Shown piece by piece: positions 1 through 8,446 of a stretch of DNA of 41,407 nt (its first letter is position 1; the number at the start of each line of letters is the position of its first letter). A program made the position numbers and the translations under genes. The DNA is taken from contig NZ_FOKP01000036.1 in the NCBI RefSeq assembly GCF_900112185.1, positions 1-41,407 on the forward strand. The letters are read 5' to 3'. A model generated the notes under the pieces. The model searched no databases and was not told where the DNA came from. It saw only the letters and a list, made by a program, of their open reading frames with translations. The DNA comes from Allobosea sp. CRIB-10. GTDB lineage: Bacteria > Pseudomonadota > Alphaproteobacteria > Rhizobiales > Beijerinckiaceae.

Positions 1-1202
1 TTCGACAGATCGTCGGCGCCCATGTTGATCTCGCGCGCCGCGATGCCGACATCGCAGGCCGTCACCTGGATCGTCGAGACGGTTGCCGAGAGGCGCACGA
101 TCGTCTCGTTGACGGCGTCCTTGAGCTCGGCGAAGCGGCCGCGATAGGCGGTCGGCACCTGACGGGTGAGGTCGCCGGCGGCCAGAGCGTTGAGAACCTC
201 GACGAACTCGGTCGTCGCCGAATCGACCACGGCGTTGATCTCGTTGATGCCGGCGACCAGCTTCTGCATCTGCTCGTCGGCATCCTCGACCTGGAGCCGG
301 GCCGAGAAATCCCCCGCAGCCGCTGCGGCAACGACCTCCCCGACATCCGACACGACCACCGCCATCGCATCAGCCGAGCGAATGCGTTCCGCCGCGGCTG
401 AACGCTCCTGCTCCTGTAGCAAAGCGACCTGTTCGGTGCTCTGACGGAGTACCGCCACGGCCCGCGCCATATCCCCGATTTCGTCCTGCCGCTTCGTATG
501 CGGGACCGCGATGTCCGTCTCGCCCGCCGTCAGGCGACTCATGCTGCCGCTCAGGTCGAGCAGCGGCCGCGTGATCGAGCGTTGCGCGAACAAAATGGCG
601 GCAGCGATCGAAGCCAGCAGCGCCCCGAGCAGCACCACAGGCAGGATCCACTGGATCTGGCGCGTGAATTCGGCCGCTTCGACCGACAGCCTGTTGCCGA
701 CGTCCTCGTTGCGCTTGCCGAAAGCGACGAGCTGATCGTTGAGCGCCTTGCGATTGGCGCGGTTCTGATCGTTGTTGCCCTGCTGGTTGGCGGCGGCGGT
801 CGAGACCTCGCGGCCGAGCCGGATCGTCTCGCTACGGAAGGCGATGAAGTCCTCGACCGACTTCTGCAGCTTCAGCGCGGTCTCGCGTTCCGCCGCCGGG
901 ACAAGGGCGACCAGATCGGCGGCGAGCTTGCGCATCACCGGAAAGCGCGCCTCCTTGGGCTTGGCGAAGGCCTCGGCTTCCTTTGCATCCTTCGACATGT
1001 AGATGCCGCGGGAATCCATCACCACGGCGAAGACCTGCGTGTTGATCCGCTCGGTGACCAGAGCGATCTCGCCTTGGATATCTGAGCGCGCGTTGAGATC
1101 GTTCGAGCGCGACAAGGCATAGAGGCTCAGAGCCGCCGAGAGCACGGCACCGGCGACGATGATCCCCAGCATCGCCAGCACTTTGAAGCGGATCGATTTC
1201 AT
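1..1202 (-). CDS. methyl-accepting chemotaxis protein, C-terminal part outside window
   Basis: Inner-membrane chemoreceptor that would pass periplasmic signals to CheW/CheA. Reading leftward from the ATG at 1202, the protein starts MKSIRFKVLAMLGIIVAG, a first membrane helix at about residues 8-28. A periplasmic helical sensor part follows to about residue 183, then a second helix (ILPVVLLGALLASIAAAILF). A HAMP domain follows (RSITRPLLDLSGSMSRLTAG), then a second HAMP-like stretch near residues 335-370 (LNALAAGDLTRQVPTAYRG). The start of the signalling coiled coil (AAREINMGADDLS) runs into the window edge, so the methylation helices and the CheA-binding tip are not visible. The ligand cannot be told. 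The gene stands alone, with over 400 bp upstream. The family call is secure from the TM-sensor-TM-HAMP-signalling order. Confidence 0.93.
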   Translation of the reverse strand, partial: MKSIRFKVLAMLGIIVAGAVLSAALSLYALSRSNDLNARSDIQGEIALVTERINTQVFAVVMDSRGIYMSKDAKEAEAFAKPKEARFPVMRKLAADLVALVPAAERETALKLQKSVEDFIAFRSETIRLGREVSTAAANQQGNNDQNRANRKALNDQLVAFGKRNEDVGNRLSVEAAEFTRQIQWILPVVLLGALLASIAAAILFAQRSITRPLLDLSGSMSRLTAGETDIAVPHTKRQDEIGDMARAVAVLRQSTEQVALLQEQERSAAAERIRSADAMAVVVSDVGEVVAAAAAGDFSARLQVEDADEQMQKLVAGINEINAVVDSATTEFVEVLNALAAGDLTRQVPTAYRGRFAELKDAVNETIVRLSATVSTIQVTACDVGIAAREINMGADDLS

Positions 1203-1558
1203 GTTCTTGCTCGTGCTTTTTGCACGGTCGAAGCGGTGACCGGCGCTTAATCGTTCGGCATGACCAGGCACCGAAGCCATGAGGCTTTAAAAGCTTTGCC
1301 GGTAACGGTTAAAGGGCCTTTAAACTGCTTACCCATGCGTCAGCACGCTGCCGAAAAGCATAGCAAAAGCCTCCCTTTTGCGCTCATTTTTAAGTTGATG
1401 CGCGCATAAGTGGCAACTCGCTTCGCCATGCGGTGCCAGCATGTCGCACTGTGGCATTCAGGCCACGCTCTGCGTCGGCCATCATTTCGCCACATCCTTT
1501 TCACCCCGGCGCCATGCGGGGCCGTGAAGTGGTAAGGGTCCGCCGACGGGAACTCCTT
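1203..1558. other. intergenic region with small AT-rich palindromes
   Basis: Divergent spacer between the chemoreceptor and the L,D-transpeptidase. I see no convincing gene in it. It holds two short palindromes close together: GCTTTAAAAGC at 1283-1293 and TTAAAGGGCCTTTAA at 1309-1323. Both are AT-rich against a GC-rich background and lie about 80-120 bp upstream of the chemoreceptor start. They could be binding sites or part of its promoter region, but nothing identifies the binding protein. Confidence 0.4.
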
Positions 1559-1583
1559 GGAACTTGTCGGCAATTCGCATGTT
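1559..1583 (+). promoter_or_regulatory. EcfG-type (general stress response) promoter candidate
   Basis: GGAAC at 1559-1563 is followed after 17 bases by GTT at 1581-1583. This fits the alphaproteobacterial EcfG sigma factor consensus (GGAAC, 16-17 bases, then cGTT), except that the base before GTT is T. Transcription would start near 1590, about 25 bases before the ATG at 1616. The match is by eye and the motif is short. Confidence 0.5.
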
Positions 1584-1615
1584 GTCGCTGCCAGCCGCCC
1601 ACGAAGAGCCGAGTT

Positions 1616-2371
1616 ATGTCCTCCCAGCCTGATGCCTCCGCCACCTGTTCCCGCCGCCGCTTCCTGACGATGGCCTCGGCCTTCGTGCCTGTCGGCCTGG
1701 CCGGCTGTGTCACCGGTCCGCAGCAGGCCTATGAAGTCAGGACGCCGGTCCACCAGAACGCCGCTTTCCTGTCGATGTATGACGAGCGGCCGGATGAGCG
1801 GCATCCGCTGCCGGCGACCGACATCGACGAGGTCGAGACGCGCTTCCTGCGCCAGGAGGTCAATTACCAGACGCCGGAGCGCCCCGGCACGATCGTGGTC
1901 GACACCTCGGCCCGCTATCTCTATCTCGTCCGCGAGAACGGCCGCGCCATCCGCTACGGCATCGGCGTCGGCAAGCAGGGCATGTCCTGGCGTGGCCGCG
2001 CCACCGTCGCCCGCAAGGCCGAATGGCCGCGCTGGACGCCGACCGCCGCGATGATCGCCCGCGAGCCGGAGCGCAACGCGCGTTGGGCCGGCGGCATGGC
2101 GGGCGGCCTCGAGAACCCGCTCGGCGCGCGCGCCCTCTATCTCTATCAGGGCAACAGGGACACGCTCTACCGTATCCACGGCACGAGCGAGCCCTGGTCG
2201 ATCGGCAAGGCCGTGTCCTCGGGCTGCATCCGCCTGTTCAACCAGGATATCATCGATCTGCACAGCCGCGTTCCGATCGGGACCCCCGTCGTCGTGCTGA
2301 ACCGCAACCCGATCGGCGAACCGGAGCTCGACGAGACGGACGCGCCGCTGCCGCCTGACGACTTCATCTGA
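1616..2371 (+). CDS. L,D-transpeptidase (YkuD family), lipoprotein with twin-arginine-like signal
   Basis: Periplasmic peptidoglycan cross-linking enzyme, or an enzyme attaching proteins to peptidoglycan. The 251-residue product starts at the ATG that places a signal directly at the N terminus: SRRRFLTMASAFVPVGLAGC has a twin-arginine-like RRRF start and a lipobox LAGC, so a Tat-exported lipoprotein is likely. The YkuD domain fills the rest, with PGTIVVDTSARYLYLV, GIGVG, and the catalytic stretch holding His188 (YRIHGTSEP) and Cys204 (VSSGCIRL). An earlier in-frame start would add 61 residues ahead of the signal and is unlikely. It is clearly paralogous to the protein at 5084-5899. An EcfG-like promoter lies just upstream, suggesting stress control. 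A strong hairpin terminator follows the stop. Confidence 0.93.
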   Translation: MSSQPDASATCSRRRFLTMASAFVPVGLAGCVTGPQQAYEVRTPVHQNAAFLSMYDERPDERHPLPATDIDEVETRFLRQEVNYQTPERPGTIVVDTSARYLYLVRENGRAIRYGIGVGKQGMSWRGRATVARKAEWPRWTPTAAMIAREPERNARWAGGMAGGLENPLGARALYLYQGNRDTLYRIHGTSEPWSIGKAVSSGCIRLFNQDIIDLHSRVPIGTPVVVLNRNPIGEPELDETDAPLPPDDFI

Positions 2372-2404
2372 GCGTGCATGGCCGGCTCAGCCGGCAGCTT
2401 TCGG

Positions 2405-2433
2405 AAAGGGCGGCTCGCAAGCCGCCCTTTTTT
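2405..2433 (+). terminator. Rho-independent terminator
   Basis: An 11-bp perfect stem (AAAGGGCGGCT paired with AGCCGCCCTTT) with a 4-base loop runs into six T residues. It lies 33 bases after the L,D-transpeptidase stop and ends that transcript. Confidence 0.9.
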
Positions 2434-2571
2434 GTCGCCGCGGCGCCGTCACGCTTCCTTTGCCAGATCGGGCTACTCCCCCAGCCCCGGGCGGCTGCGA
2501 TTTGCCTCGACGCGGTTTTGCGCTACGCCCTGCCGGTCGGCAGCCCGCCGACGAGACGATGAGACCGCCAG

Positions 2572-3876
2572 ATGCGCGTGACGATGATCGGTTCAGGCTA
2601 TGTCGGCCTGGTCTCCGGAGCTTGCTTCGCCGATTTCGGCCATGAGGTGACCTGCGTCGACACCGACGCCGGCAAGATCGCCGCCCTGAAGCGCGGCGAG
2701 ATCCCGATCTACGAACCCGGCCTCGACGACCTCGTCGCCAACAATGTCCGTGCCGGGCGGCTCTCCTTCACCACCGAGCTCGCGGGGCCGGTGGCGGCGG
2801 CGGACGCGGTCTTCATCGCGGTCGGCACGCCCTCGCGCCGCGGCGACGGCCATGCCGACCTGACTTACGTGCACCAGGCGGCGCGCGACGTCGTCGCGGC
2901 GATCGAGGGGTTCACCGTGGTCGTGACCAAGTCGACCGTGCCGGTCGGCACCGGCGACGAGGTCGAGCGGATCATGCGCGAGACGCGGGCCGATGCCGAT
3001 TTCGCCGTCGTCTCCAACCCGGAATTCCTGCGCGAAGGCGCGGCGATCGCCGACTTCAAGCGCCCGGACCGGATCGTGATCGGAACCGAGGACGATCGCG
3101 CCCGCAAGGTGATGGAGGACCTCTACCGGCCGCTCTATCTCAATGCGGCGCCGCTGCTGTTCACGGCGCGGCGGACCTCGGAGCTGATCAAATACGCCGG
3201 CAACGCCTTCCTCGCGACCAAGATCACCTTCATCAACGAGATGGCGGATCTGTGCGAGCGGGTCGGCGCCAATGTCCAGGAGGTGGCGCGCGGCATCGGC
3301 CTCGACAACCGGATCGGCGGCAAGTTCCTGCATGCCGGCCCGGGCTATGGTGGCTCCTGCTTCCCGAAGGACACGCTCGCCCTGATCAAGACTGCGCAGG
3401 ACATGGAGAGCCCGCTGCGCCTCGTCGAGACGGTGGTCGCGGTCAATGACCAGCGCAAGCGCGCGATGGCACGCAAGGTCATCGCCGCCTGCGGCGGCTC
3501 GGTCAGGGGCAAGCGCATCGCCATCCTCGGCCTCGCCTTCAAGCCCAACACCGACGACATGCGGGAGGCGCCCTCGCTCTCGATCGTGACGGCGCTGCTC
3601 GATGCCGGCGCCGAGATCACCGCCTATGATCCCGAGGCGATGGCGAGCGCCAAGCCGCTGATGCCGGAGATCGCCTACGCGCCGGACGCCTATTCCTGCC
3701 TCGAAGGGGCGGATGCGCTGGTGATCGTCACCGAATGGGATGCCTTCCGGGCGCTCGACCTCGGCCGCGTCAAGGCGGCGCTGCGTCATCCCGTCGTGGT
3801 CGATCTGCGCAACATCTACCGCTCCGGCGAGATGCGCGAGCGCGGCTTCACCTATGTCAATGTCGGCAACGCCTAA
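2572..3876 (+). CDS. ugd: UDP-glucose 6-dehydrogenase
   Basis: Oxidises UDP-glucose to UDP-glucuronate with two NAD+, supplying precursors for exopolysaccharide, capsule or lipid A sugars in the cytoplasm. The 434-residue product has the usual family length. The N-terminal Rossmann fold begins MIGSGYVGLVSGACF, with an acidic residue (CVDTD) after the second strand. The central helix carries the substrate-binding stretch FINEMADLCE. The catalytic cysteine is Cys263 in GPGYGGSCFPKDTLAL. The C-terminal UDP-binding domain includes LGLAFKPNTDDMREAPS. It appears to be transcribed alone: a terminator lies upstream and a repeat-filled gap follows. A polysaccharide flippase lies 2 kb away, but on the other strand. 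The ribosome-binding site is weak. Confidence 0.96.
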   Translation: MRVTMIGSGYVGLVSGACFADFGHEVTCVDTDAGKIAALKRGEIPIYEPGLDDLVANNVRAGRLSFTTELAGPVAAADAVFIAVGTPSRRGDGHADLTYVHQAARDVVAAIEGFTVVVTKSTVPVGTGDEVERIMRETRADADFAVVSNPEFLREGAAIADFKRPDRIVIGTEDDRARKVMEDLYRPLYLNAAPLLFTARRTSELIKYAGNAFLATKITFINEMADLCERVGANVQEVARGIGLDNRIGGKFLHAGPGYGGSCFPKDTLALIKTAQDMESPLRLVETVVAVNDQRKRAMARKVIAACGGSVRGKRIAILGLAFKPNTDDMREAPSLSIVTALLDAGAEITAYDPEAMASAKPLMPEIAYAPDAYSCLEGADALVIVTEWDAFRALDLGRVKAALRHPVVVDLRNIYRSGEMRERGFTYVNVGNA

Positions 3877-3920
3877 CGGGCTGCGCTTTCCTCTCTGAAA
3901 GGCCGATCGCCTGCGTTCTT

Positions 3921-4065
3921 CCCTTCCCCCTCGTGGGGAAGGGATGGGGATGGGGGGCGAACGACTGGGTAGAAGGTGGCTGGTAGAAGCGGATCGGCGG
4001 GCTCCCGGCGAATTCGCCCCGACTTTGCGCCCCCCACCCCTGCCCCTCCCCACAAGGGGGAAGGG
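3921..4065. repeat. C/G-rich inverted repeat pair
   Basis: Two near-identical arms of 38-39 bp in opposite orientation, at 3921-3959 and 4028-4065, are separated by 68 bp. The left arm starts CCCTTCCCCCTCGTGGGGAA and ends GGATGGGGATGGGGGGCG. The right arm is its reverse complement with a few changes. The first 23 bases of the left arm form a hairpin by themselves (CCCTTCCCC with GGGGAAGGG). The gap between ugd (ends 3876) and the DUF2076 gene is almost entirely this element. It differs from the GTCAT-headed repeats found elsewhere in the window. Confidence 0.75.
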
Positions 4066-4209
4066 TTCGCGCGCCACACACGCTTGGCGGACGATTCCGT
4101 TTGAGCGCGACAGAATGGGATTGGGCCGCCGCCTTGATAGCGTCATAAGCCGTCACCACCTTTCGAAGCGACAGGGCGACCGCTCTGTCCAACATGAGAG
4201 GAGATGACG

Positions 4210-5004
4210 ATGACGCCGCAGGAACGCGACGTGATCGCCGGGATTTTCGACCGCCTGCGTCAGGCGGCCAATCAGCCCCGCGACCCCGAGGCTGAACGTT
4301 TCATCGCTGACCGCCTGCGCGAGCAGCCCTATGCCGTCTATGCGATGGCGCAAACGATCTATGTCCAGGAGCAGGCTCTGGCCAATCAGCAGGCTCAGCT
4401 CGAACAGGCTCAGGCCGAGATCGAGCAGCTGCGCCGCCAGCCGCCCGCGCCAGCCCCGGCTCAGCAATCCGGCGGCTTCCTGTCGGGCATTTTCGGCGGC
4501 GGCGCGAGCCAGCCGGCCCGCTCCGGCTCGGTGCCATCCTTCCCGCAGCGCGGCGGCGCCGCACCGCAACCGGCTTCGCCGCCTTGGGGCGGCCAGGCGG
4601 CAGCGCCTCAGCCGGGCATGGCGCCGCAGCAGGGCATGGGCGCCGCGCCTGGCCCCTGGCAGAATCAGGCGGCCCAGCCTCCTGCCCGCGGCGGCGGCTT
4701 CCTGGCGGGCGCATTGACGACCGCGGCCGGCGTCGCCGGCGGCATGGTCGCCGGCAACATGCTGATGAACGCCTTCAGCGGCAGCAAGAGCGGCTCCGAG
4801 GCCAAGCCGGCCGAGGCTGCGCAGGCTGCGGAGAACAAGGACGCGTCGCAGAACAACGATGCGGCCAAGGACACCCAGACGGCTGCCGACCAGCAGCCGG
4901 CGGCAGAACCGCAGCAGGAGCCGAGCTATCAGGACGCCAATTACGACGATGGCAGCTATGATGACGGCTCGGGCGGCTTCGGTGGCGACGACGAGTGGGC
5001 CTGA
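4210..5004 (+). CDS. DUF2076 domain protein
   Basis: Function unknown. The family is widespread in Proteobacteria and has been described loosely as a periplasmic or envelope-associated protein. The first 75 residues carry the DUF2076 signature (MTPQERDVIAGIFDRLRQAA, then AERFIADRLREQPYAVYAMA) and a glutamine-rich helix likely to form a coiled coil. A Gly/Pro/Ala/Gln-rich linker follows, with a repeated GGFLSGIFGGG and GGFLAGALTTAAG pattern. The second of these leads into a short hydrophobic glycine-rich segment (AAGVAGGMVAGNMLM). The tail is acidic, Asp/Tyr/Gly-rich (about residues 240-264). I start at 4210 because GAGAGGAG ends at 4203, giving normal spacing; an ATG at 4204 abuts it. A terminator follows the stop. 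Confidence 0.85.
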   Translation: MTPQERDVIAGIFDRLRQAANQPRDPEAERFIADRLREQPYAVYAMAQTIYVQEQALANQQAQLEQAQAEIEQLRRQPPAPAPAQQSGGFLSGIFGGGASQPARSGSVPSFPQRGGAAPQPASPPWGGQAAAPQPGMAPQQGMGAAPGPWQNQAAQPPARGGGFLAGALTTAAGVAGGMVAGNMLMNAFSGSKSGSEAKPAEAAQAAENKDASQNNDAAKDTQTAADQQPAAEPQQEPSYQDANYDDGSYDDGSGGFGGDDEWA

Positions 5005-5030
5005 GCCTGACGCCAGCCCTTGAAATGACG

Positions 5031-5059
5031 AGGCCCGCCTGGCGACAGGCGGGCCTTTT
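5031..5059 (+). terminator. Rho-independent terminator
   Basis: An 11-bp perfect stem (AGGCCCGCCTG with CAGGCGGGCCT) and a 4-base loop are followed by TTTTCTTTTT. The T-run is on the + strand side only, so it serves the DUF2076 gene rather than the convergent L,D-transpeptidase. Confidence 0.88.
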
Positions 5060-5083
5060 CTTTTTGAGCGTGTCCCGCTCGGC

Positions 5084-5899
5084 TCAGATCACCAAGACCT
5101 TCGCGCCGACGCGCACCCGCTCGTAGAGGTCGATCACGTCCTCGTTGTTCATGCGGATGCAGCCGGAGGAGACCGCCTGGCCGATCGTGTTCGGCTCGTT
5201 GGTGCCGTGGATGCGGTAGAGCGAGGAGCCGAGATAGAGCGCACGCGCACCCATCGGGTTCTCGGGACCGCCGGCCATGAAACGCGGCAGGTCGGGCCGG
5301 CGCTTCAGCATTTCGGCCGGCGGCGTCCAGCTCGGCCATTCGGCCTTGCGGGTGACCGCCTTCATGCCGGCCCATTCAAAACCGGGGCGGCCGACGCCGA
5401 TGCCGTAGCGCAGGGCCCGGCCACCCGGCTGGACCAGGAAGAGGAAGCGCTGCGGCGTGTCGATGATGATGGTGCCGGGCTTGTGCGGGCCGCTATAGGC
5501 GACTTCCTGCTTCTGGAAGCGCGGATCGAGGGTGCGCGCGATCGGCCGCTCGGCCGGGATCGGCTCGCCGAGCGCGGCGGAACGACGCTCGCGGCGCGGC
5601 TCCATCGGGTCGCCCTGGATCGGCACCGGCGCCTCGTAGTCGGAGAGGCGGCGCGTCTGCGGCTGCTGGCCATAGGCGCCGCGCGGCGGCCGGTTATAGA
5701 CCGCCCCGCCCCGACCATAATCGGTCGGGTCCTGGCCGGTCATCAGCATCTCGATGAAACCGCCGCCATACTGGCCGCGGCCGGCCGAATGCGTGACCAT
5801 CGGGTCGGCGGGACGCCAATAGGTCTGGGCATTGGCTTGTGCCGACGCCTGCAGCAGGCCGCCGAACACGACAAAGGGAACAACATAGAGCGGACGCAT
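5084..5899 (-). CDS. L,D-transpeptidase (YkuD family), secreted
   Basis: Second periplasmic L,D-transpeptidase of the window, 271 residues. The ATG at 5899 gives a Sec signal peptide (MRPLYVVPFVVFGGLLQASA, cleavage near AQA-NAQ). AAAGAGAG lies about seven bases upstream; a TTG at 5920 would add seven residues before it. A proline- and arginine-rich stretch of about 100 residues precedes the YkuD domain: PGTIIIDTPQRFLFLV, GIGVG, RKAEWPSWTPP, then the catalytic YRIHGTNEP and SSGCIRM with Cys247. It shares long blocks with the protein at 1616-2371 (RKAEWP, WTP, GARALYL, AVSSGCIR), so the two are paralogues. This copy uses a Sec signal and the other is a probable Tat lipoprotein. About 155 bp upstream hold no gene. 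Confidence 0.93.
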   Translation of the reverse strand: MRPLYVVPFVVFGGLLQASAQANAQTYWRPADPMVTHSAGRGQYGGGFIEMLMTGQDPTDYGRGGAVYNRPPRGAYGQQPQTRRLSDYEAPVPIQGDPMEPRRERRSAALGEPIPAERPIARTLDPRFQKQEVAYSGPHKPGTIIIDTPQRFLFLVQPGGRALRYGIGVGRPGFEWAGMKAVTRKAEWPSWTPPAEMLKRRPDLPRFMAGGPENPMGARALYLGSSLYRIHGTNEPNTIGQAVSSGCIRMNNEDVIDLYERVRVGAKVLVI

Positions 5900-6055
5900 G
5901 ACGCAACTCTCTTTACGCAACAGGCTTGAAGCGTGAGGCGATGCGTTGAAATGAATGGTGAATCGTTGACTTTATCGGCCCCGGAAACGACTTAAACGCT
6001 CGAATTCCCCAGGTTAACCTTAGCGATCCGCAAGCAAACGCGGTAAACGTCGGGT

Positions 6056-7525
6056 TCATGCTCCCCGCTTGCGCATGGCGAGCCAGAGCCGCAGCAATGT
6101 CCGGCAGCGCGCCACGTCGAAGGCCAGCATCAGCCCGCCATAGACGACGGTGCCGAGCGCGGCCTGCAGCAGCAATTCGGGCAAGGGCGAAAGGCGCCCG
6201 GAGAGCGGCCAGACCGCCGCCGCCATCACAGCAACCGCAACGATGATCAAGCCGATGTCGCGCAGCTTCGGCAGGACAGGCAAGATCCGTAGCGCCATCC
6301 AGCCAGTGATGACGAGAACGGTCAGGAAGCTGACGGTCTGGCCAAGCGCGAACCGTTCCGGCCCGGCCGCGACGGCGCCGAAGACGAACGCGAGGTTGGC
6401 GGCGAGGCCGGCGCAGGCGGCGAAGGTCACCATGCCCGTGCGCTTGCCGAGCAGGAAGACGGGATAGAGCCCGCCGACGAAGATGGTCAGCGCGACGAAA
6501 CCCGGCAGCAGCAGCAGCATGTAGGCGGCGAAACGGCCGTGGAACGCCACCGGCACCAGCAGCTTCTCGAAGGCCGGCAGCACCAGGAACAGGCCGGCCG
6601 CCACCGGCAGCGCCACCATCAGCACGATCACCAGATTGTCGGCGATGCGCCTTTGCGCCGCGCGCCGGCCCTTGGTCTCGTCGAGCCGAAGCACCTCGCG
6701 CAGCATGACGATCTCGAGCGTTGCCGCGAGCGTGCCGAACAGGCGCAGGCCCATATCGGCCGCGAGCGAGAAATAGCCGGCCTCGGCGAAGCCATAGGCA
6801 TCGGCGAGCAGCGAGCGGTTCAGCAGCGGAATCAGCGAATAGATCGCGTTGGCGCCGACCAGCGGCAGGGCATAGCGGGCGAAGTCGAGTGCGAGGTCGC
6901 GGCTGGCGGCCGACCAGGCTAGCGGCGCATCGGCGAGCGAGCGCCGGACGGCGAGCAGCGCCGCCATGATACTGACGACGCCGCCGAACATCACGATCGT
7001 TGGATCGCGCGTCCACCAGGCGCCGCCGACCATCAGAAGCAGCGCGAGCACGTTCTTGACGATGACGAGGCGGGCATAGGCGGCATCGAGGAAGCGCGCC
7101 CGGGCGATCGCGCCGTGATAGTCGAACAGGCCGGCACAGATGCCGCCCAGCACCGAAGCCGCGACCAGCATGACCGGCAGGCCGAAATCGACGCCCGCGA
7201 CCACGGCCGCGACGAGCAGGCCGGTGAGCGCGATGGTCATGCCCGCGCTCAGCACATCGAGCGTCGCCCTGATTCGCGGCTGTTCCTCGCGGCTCTTCTG
7301 CGAGTAGAAGCGGACGGCAGAGAGCCTGATCCAGTCGAGTAGCGCGGTGTTGAGCACGACGATGATCGCCGCGCCGATGGCGTAGCGGCCGAATTCGGCG
7401 GGGCCGAGGAAATAGGCGATGAGCAGCCCGAGGGCGAAGTTCAGCCCGGCATTGATCACGAAGGGCAGGAGAACGGTCATGACGCCATCGCGAAAGGGCC
7501 TGCCGGCTCGGCGCCAGCCGCGCAT
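6056..7525 (-). CDS. polysaccharide flippase-like membrane protein (Wzx/MATE-type)
   Basis: Likely moves a lipid-linked sugar unit across the inner membrane. The 489-residue product is almost wholly hydrophobic, with about 12-14 predicted helices, the length and style of RfbX/Wzx and other MOP-superfamily exporters. The first helices carry FVINAGLNFALGLLIAYFLG, followed by GPAEFGRYAIGAAIIVVLNT, the typical family start. Further helices follow (VGANAIYSLIPLLNRSLLAD, FLTVLVITGWMALRILPVLP). I chose the ATG at 7525 (MRGWRRAGRPFRDG), giving a positively charged N terminus; an ATG at 7480 is the alternative. No glycosyltransferase neighbours are present, so the polysaccharide is unknown. UDP-glucose dehydrogenase about 2 kb away might supply precursor, which is only inference. 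Confidence 0.85.
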   Translation of the reverse strand: MRGWRRAGRPFRDGVMTVLLPFVINAGLNFALGLLIAYFLGPAEFGRYAIGAAIIVVLNTALLDWIRLSAVRFYSQKSREEQPRIRATLDVLSAGMTIALTGLLVAAVVAGVDFGLPVMLVAASVLGGICAGLFDYHGAIARARFLDAAYARLVIVKNVLALLLMVGGAWWTRDPTIVMFGGVVSIMAALLAVRRSLADAPLAWSAASRDLALDFARYALPLVGANAIYSLIPLLNRSLLADAYGFAEAGYFSLAADMGLRLFGTLAATLEIVMLREVLRLDETKGRRAAQRRIADNLVIVLMVALPVAAGLFLVLPAFEKLLVPVAFHGRFAAYMLLLLPGFVALTIFVGGLYPVFLLGKRTGMVTFAACAGLAANLAFVFGAVAAGPERFALGQTVSFLTVLVITGWMALRILPVLPKLRDIGLIIVAVAVMAAAVWPLSGRLSPLPELLLQAALGTVVYGGLMLAFDVARCRTLLRLWLAMRKRGA

Positions 7526-7617
7526 GACTGCGCTGATTCCGCCTAATCGCCAAACTCCGGATGTCCAAGCGGAAACTGGCACGGCCTGGCCGCCCGCCAG
7601 CACGAAAGACTGAACGA

Positions 7618-8381
7618 ATGCCGAGCGATCCGCTGTTCTATCTCGTCGGCTGGACCACCACCCTGCTGGTCGGCATCGGCAAGGGCGCGTTCGGTGGCGG
7701 GCTCGCCATTCTGGGCGTGCCGCTGCTGGCGCTCGTCGTCGATCCGCTGCAGGCCGGGATCATGGTCGCGCTGTTGGTCGCGGCGATGGACCTCGTCGCC
7801 ATCGGCAGCTTCGGCGTCTCGACCTGGTCGAAGAAGGACCTCGTCTGGCTGATCCCCGGCCTGATCCTCGGCATCGCGATCGGCTATGCCGTCTTCCTCA
7901 TCGTCGATGCGCGCATCGTCACGCTGATCATCGGCCTCGTTACCCTCGCCTTCACGGCGCATTGGTTCCTGCGCGGCCGGACCGCGCCAGCAGGCCAATT
8001 GCCGGTTTCGCCCCCCTCGCGCTGCTGGCAGGAACAGCCTCGGGCTTCACCACCTTCGTCGCCCATGCCGGCGGGCCGCCCGTCGCCATGTACCTGCTGG
8101 CGCGCGGCCTCTCCAAGACCGCCTTTGTCGGCACCACCATCGCCTTCTTCATGCTCGGCAACCTCCTGAAGCTGCCGCCCTATCTGGCGCTCGGGCTGAA
8201 ACAGCCGCAGGCGCTCTGGGCCGCGCTCGCCTTGCTGCCGGCGGCGCCGATCGGTGTCTGGGTCGGCCGCTGGCTGCATGAACGGCTCGACCAGAAGCGG
8301 CTGTTCTTTGCCTGCTATCTGCTGCTCGCGGCCGCCGCGTTGAAGCTGACCGCGGACGCCGCGCTGGCATTGCTGCGGTAA
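7618..8381 (+). pseudogene. TauE/SafE family sulfite/organic-anion exporter, frameshifted
   Basis: Membrane exporter family for sulfite, sulfoacetate or related anions, normally about 250 residues and eight helices. The first part reads well from the ATG at 7618 (MPSDPLFYLVGWTTTLLVG, GKGAFGGGLAILGVPLLAL) through WFLRGRTAPA. It then turns into non-membrane sequence. The family continues one frame over with FAPLALLAGTASGFTTFVAH and AGGPPVAMYLLARGLSKTAF to a stop at 8379-8381. The shift lies between about 7985 and 8016, where the sequence behaves as if one base were missing. A run of six C at 8011-8016 is one candidate site. Both halves are intact otherwise, so this is either a very recent mutation or a base-calling error. 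It is divergent from the flippase, with 92 bp between the starts. Confidence 0.8.
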
Positions 8382-8446
8382 CGGCATGGCAGGAGCGCGA
8401 GCCGCCCATCTTTGCAGCAGCCCGCATTGGGCCTAAGCGGGTGGTC

